A stretch of DNA of 64,000 bases, taken from the NCBI GenBank assembly GCA_944383825.1, contig CALWRA010000003.1, forward strand, positions 102,353 to 166,352. The letters run 5' to 3'. Made by a program: the position numbers and the translations under genes. This document shows, one piece after another, positions 61,594 to 64,000 of this stretch (within the stretch, counting starts at the first letter, position 1; each line of letters opens with the position of its first letter). The notes under the pieces are model-generated. The model did not search any database. It saw nothing but the letters and a program-made list of their open reading frames with translations, and was not told the DNA's origin. The DNA comes from an uncultured Acetatifactor sp. GTDB taxonomy: Bacteria > Bacillota > Clostridia > Lachnospirales > Lachnospiraceae.

Positions 61594-61643
61594 GGTCCGG
61601 CAGAAAAGAAATTGCGGAAGATTTAACCAAACGGAGGTAGAAA

Positions 61644-62408
61644 ATGAGCGTTATTTCTATGAAGCAGTTATTGGAAGCAGGTGTTCATTTCGGACATCAG
61701 ACAAGAAGATGGAATCCCAAGATGGCTCCCTACATTTTTACGGAGAGAAACGGTATTCATATTATTGATTTACAGAAATCCGTAGGAAAGGTTGACGAGG
61801 CATACAGGGCGGTTTCTGAGATCGCGGCCCAGGGCGGAACTATTTTGTTTGTAGGTACAAAGAAGCAGGCTCAGGATGCAGTGAAAACAGAGGCGGAGCG
61901 ATGCGGCATGTATTATGTCAGCGAGAGATGGCTGGGCGGAATGCTTACCAATTTTAAGACAATCAGATCGCGTGTGGACAGGCTGCATGCCATTGAGAGA
62001 ATGTCTGAGGATGGAACTTTCGATGTGCTCCCCAAAAAGGAAGTAATTGCCTTGAAGAAAGAATGGGAAAAGCTGGAGAAGAACCTTGGCGGCATTAAGA
62101 ATATGACCAGAGTTCCTGATGCAATTTTCGTCGTGGATCCCAAAAAGGAAAGGATTTGCGTACAGGAGGCGCATGCGCTGGGCATTACGCTGATTGGCAT
62201 TGGTGATACGAACTGCGATCCTGAAGAATTGGATTATATTATTCCTGGTAATGACGATGCGATCCGGGCTGTAAAGCTGATTGTTTCCAAAATGGCTGAT
62301 GCGGTTATTGAGGCAAATCAGGGTGAGGCCGTTTACGCCGAAGAAGAGATGGCTGCCGGCGAGGCAGAGGACATTGAAGAGGTGGCTGCTGCAGAGGAAG
62401 CAGAGTAA
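61644..62408 (+). CDS. rpsB: Ribosomal protein S2
   Basis: S2 joins the 30S subunit late, near the mRNA exit site. The 254-residue product begins [22 protein letters not shown] after a short lead. It has the conserved [17 protein letters not shown], the [20 protein letters not shown] segment, and [22 protein letters not shown]. The tail is a Glu/Ala-rich extension, common in Clostridia. ACGGAGGTAG precedes ATG 61644. It is co-transcribed with tsf. Confidence 0.97.
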   Translation: MSVISMKQLLEAGVHFGHQTRRWNPKMAPYIFTERNGIHIIDLQKSVGKVDEAYRAVSEIAAQGGTILFVGTKKQAQDAVKTEAERCGMYYVSERWLGGMLTNFKTIRSRVDRLHAIERMSEDGTFDVLPKKEVIALKKEWEKLEKNLGGIKNMTRVPDAIFVVDPKKERICVQEAHALGITLIGIGDTNCDPEELDYIIPGNDDAIRAVKLIVSKMADAVIEANQGEAVYAEEEMAAGEAEDIEEVAAAEEAE

Positions 62409-62425
62409 TTTTGATTTGAAAACAT

Positions 62426-62454
62426 ATAGAAAGTATGTTGCGCGAGCTTTCTAT
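62426..62454 (+). other. Hairpin between rpsB and tsf
   Basis: ATAGAAAG (62426-62433) and CTTTCTAT (62447-62454) form a perfect 8-bp stem with a 13-base loop. No T run follows. It probably acts on mRNA stability or translation of tsf relative to rpsB rather than as a full terminator. Confidence 0.5.
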
Positions 62455-62486
62455 GCGATAAATATTAAGAAGGAAAAGGTGATAAT

Positions 62487-63425
62487 ATGGCAGAAATTAC
62501 AGCGGCTATGGTGAAAGAGCTTCGTGAGCAGACCGGAGCAGGCATGATGGACTGCAAGAAGGCGCTGAATGAAACCAATGGAAATATGGAAGAGGCTGTT
62601 GAGGTTTTAAGAAAGAACGGTCAGGCTAAGGCGGTGAAAAAGGAGGGCAGAATTGCGGCAGAAGGTATTTGCCGTATTGCGTCCAAGGGAGATACTGTTG
62701 CGGCAGTAGTAGAGGTAAACTCTGAGACTGATTTTGTTGCAAAAAATGAGCAGTTCCAGCAGTTTGTTGAGGCCGTTGCAAAACAGGCGGTTGATTCGTC
62801 TGCTGCAGACATGGATGCGTTTTTGTCGGAAGCATGGATTGAGGATGGCTCCAAGACCGTACAGGAAGCTCTGATTGAAAAAATTGCCGTAATCGGCGAA
62901 AAGCTGAGTATCAGAAGATTTGAGCGTGTGGAGGCGGCACATGGCTGCGTTGTTTCTTATGTGCATGGCGGCGGAAGAATCGGCGTAATCGTTGAAGCCG
63001 ACACAAACGTTGTGAATGATGCTGTTAAGGAAGCTCTGACAAATCTTGCAATGCAGGTGGCGGCGCTTTCTCCCAAATATATCGCTACCGACGATGTATC
63101 TGAGGAGTACAAGGCGCACGAGAAGGAAATTATTGCTGCTCAGATTGCCCAGGATCCGAAAATGGCAGGAAAACCCGAGAAGGTGATCGAGGGTGCAATT
63201 GTCGGCCGTCTGAACAAGGAGCTGAAGGAAGTATGTCTGTTGGAGCAGGTTTATGTAAAAGCTGAGGATGGAAAACAGACGGTTGCCCAGTATATTGCAC
63301 AGGTTGCAAAGGATAACGGCGCTGACCTGAGCATTAAGAGATTTGTTCGCTTCGAGACCGGAGAAGGTCTTGAGAAAAAGAATGAGGACTTTGCTGCGGA
63401 AGTCGCAAAACAGATGGGAATGTAA
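62487..63425 (+). CDS. tsf: Translation elongation factor Ts
   Basis: EF-Ts recycles EF-Tu by exchanging GDP for GTP. The 312-residue product starts with the UBA-like domain (AAMVKELREQTGAGMMDCKKAL). The core follows (VEVNSETDFVAKNEQF, the TDFVAKN signature) and RIGVIVEADTNV. The dimer region and C-terminal module end SIKRFVRFETGEGLEKK. AAAAGGTGATAAT precedes ATG 62487. In most Firmicutes pyrH and frr come next. Here a strong terminator and non-coding repeats follow. Confidence 0.97.
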   Translation: MAEITAAMVKELREQTGAGMMDCKKALNETNGNMEEAVEVLRKNGQAKAVKKEGRIAAEGICRIASKGDTVAAVVEVNSETDFVAKNEQFQQFVEAVAKQAVDSSAADMDAFLSEAWIEDGSKTVQEALIEKIAVIGEKLSIRRFERVEAAHGCVVSYVHGGGRIGVIVEADTNVVNDAVKEALTNLAMQVAALSPKYIATDDVSEEYKAHEKEIIAAQIAQDPKMAGKPEKVIEGAIVGRLNKELKEVCLLEQVYVKAEDGKQTVAQYIAQVAKDNGADLSIKRFVRFETGEGLEKKNEDFAAEVAKQMGM

Positions 63426-63447
63426 TTTCCTGAAACCAAAGGTGCGT

Positions 63448-63494
63448 AAAGCCCTTGAAAATCCCGTAAAACGGGCGTTTTCAAGGGCTTTTTT
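63448..63494 (+). terminator. Strong terminator of rpsB-tsf
   Basis: AAAGCCCTTGAAAA (63448-63461) pairs with TTTTCAAGGGCTTT (63478-63491). An inner CCCGT/ACGGG helix has a 3-base loop, separated by a small internal loop. The run of six T is 63489-63494. The stem of about 19 bp is the strongest hairpin in the window. Confidence 0.93.
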
Positions 63495-63501
63495 GCGTTC
63501 T
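63488..63501 (+). repeat. 14-bp direct repeat, left copy
   Basis: CTTTTTTGCGTTCT at 63488-63501 (the tail of the tsf terminator) is repeated exactly at 63825-63838 (the tail of a second hairpin). The pair brackets the repeat-rich non-coding block. Confidence 0.75.
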
Positions 63502-63518
63502 GGAGCGAATCCGTAAAG

Positions 63519-63731
63519 TATCATAAATTATCGCTTTTTACGGGCAAATTTGGGGGATTTTTGGGGGAAGAGTTGGGGGAAGGCTATCCCCCAAATGCCA
63601 TGTGAAACTTCGCCTCTTTCTTCTGAAATGAGCAGGAGAAGTTTGCGTGTCGTTTCTTTTTGGGGGATAACGCCATCCCCCAAATTTGAACGTGAGTGAG
63701 TGTATCCTCCCCCAAATTATCATAAGTTATC
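63519..63731 (+). repeat. Direct repeat TATCATAANTTATC, two copies
   Basis: Bases 63519-63532 and 63718-63731 are the same 14-base sequence with one mismatch (A or G at position 9), 199 bases apart. They lie at the outer ends of the G-rich inverted-repeat cluster. Short repeats in this arrangement are typical of recombinase or integrase binding regions, but no integrase is in the window. Confidence 0.65.
63546..63718. repeat. Cluster of seven TTTGGGGGA-type repeats in both orientations
   Basis: Four copies read TT(T)GGGGGA on the plus strand (G5 runs at 63552-63556, 63563-63567, 63575-63579, 63662-63666). Three read TCCCCCAA (C5 runs at 63588-63592, 63677-63681, 63709-63713). The best inverted pairs are 63659-63668 with 63675-63684 (10-bp arms, 6-base loop), 63573-63580 with 63587-63594 (8-bp arms), and 63546-63558 with 63675-63687 (13-bp arms). 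This 460-base stretch (63426-63885) contains no credible gene. Confidence 0.85.
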
Positions 63732-63787
63732 AGAAGAAGAAACAGGCAAACTCTGTTTATGAATAAGTGAATATGGATAGATTTTGC

Positions 63788-63831
63788 AAAAGGTCGTTTG
63801 TTCTTTATAGTAGAGAGCAGGCGACTTTTTT
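63788..63831 (+). terminator. Hairpin plus T6 before the last gene
   Basis: AAAAG-TCG-TTTG (63788-63800, one bulged G) pairs with CAGG-CGA-CTTTT (63818-63829) with two G-T pairs and a 17-base loop. T residues run from 63826 to 63831. It ends 54 bases before the partial CDS. It may be an attenuator or the terminator of a small transcript arising in the repeat block. I did not find a matching promoter. Confidence 0.5.
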
Positions 63832-63838
63832 GCGTTCT
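63825..63838 (+). repeat. 14-bp direct repeat, right copy
   Basis: An exact copy of CTTTTTTGCGTTCT found at 63488-63501, 337 bases apart. Both copies follow a hairpin, so duplication of a terminator tail or a target-site-like duplication are both possible. Confidence 0.75.
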
Positions 63839-63885
63839 ATAAATATATGGCTTTTGCCAGATTTAAAGAAAGAGAGGAAATGTCA

Positions 63886-64000
63886 ATGAAGAATGATGAC
63901 AACAAGATCAAAGATGTAAAAAGCACTGTAAATCTAATTTCCGGAGCTTATACACTTCCCTTGATCGAAAAACTGTTTCCCAATAGCCAGAAAATCTCGG
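63886..64000 (+). CDS. Start of an unknown gene (continues beyond the window)
   Basis: GAGAGG (63872-63877) lies 8 bases before ATG 63886, and the frame stays open to the window end (38 codons). The visible part is hydrophilic then mixed: MKNDDNKIKDVKSTVNLISG followed by AYTLPLIEKLFPNSQKIS. There is no signal peptide or recognisable motif. I cannot assign a family. It takes the place where pyrH would be expected and follows the repeat block, so it may belong to an inserted element. Confidence 0.6.
   Translation, partial: MKNDDNKIKDVKSTVNLISGAYTLPLIEKLFPNSQKIS

Noticed and set aside
63552..63579. Intramolecular G-quadruplex on the plus strand
   Set aside because: Only three adjacent G5 runs are present; the fourth run (63662) is over 80 bases away, so a simple four-run quadruplex motif is not met.
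63538..63723. 61-codon minus-strand ORF across the G-rich repeat block
   Set aside because: It reads through the inverted repeats, has a Pro/Arg/Lys-biased composition dictated by the C runs, and lacks a convincing ribosome site. It is more likely repeat DNA than a gene.

Overview
The window looks like a chromosomal segment of a flagellated, endospore-forming Clostridia bacterium, most probably Lachnospiraceae. This rests on PolC-type DNA polymerase III, CodY, the sporulation genes gpr, spoIIP and sigK, a FliY/CheC/CheD chemotaxis set, strong AGGAGG-type ribosome binding sites, and gene orders shared with Bacillus and Clostridia. The assignment is an inference from gene content and protein style; no database was searched.

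Region 1 (1-6117): the end of gap, then pgk and tpiA (glycolysis), with an unusual 51-bp tandem repeat that starts inside the last codons of pgk. Next come a small unknown ORF, a secreted CAP-domain protein on the minus strand, and a pair made of a zinc-ribbon membrane protein and a TPM-domain membrane protein.

Region 2 (6136-12761): rpsT (minus), gpr, spoIIP, lepA and hemW, a conserved Firmicute order, followed by a sigK-like sigma factor gene that lacks the pro-sequence. Region 3 (12774-26043): a lone PilT-like ATPase with its own promoter and structured leader, yifB and dprA, then ispG, polC and tRNA-Glu(CUC), then topA and codY. The ispG-polC-tRNA block lies inside what is usually a dprA-topA-codY neighbourhood.

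Region 4 (26128-59614): one very large, nearly gapless fla/che operon of 35 genes, from flgB to fapA. It encodes the rod, MS-ring, switch, export gate and ATPase, hook, stator, chemotaxis core, FlhF/FlhG, a PilZ protein and sigma-D. No flagellin, filament cap, hook-filament junction, flgM, csrA/fliW or cheR gene is present, so late genes must lie elsewhere.

Region 5 (59715-63494): three envelope-type or unknown genes, then rpsB-tsf with a promoter embedded in the preceding terminator. One of the three is a membrane-anchored coiled-coil protein in the position of Bacillus SwrB. After the tsf terminator the expected pyrH-frr does not follow. Instead there are about 460 bases of G-rich inverted repeats and short direct repeats, then the start of an unknown gene, which looks like the edge of an inserted element. 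I found no CRISPR array, transposase, integrase or rRNA gene.
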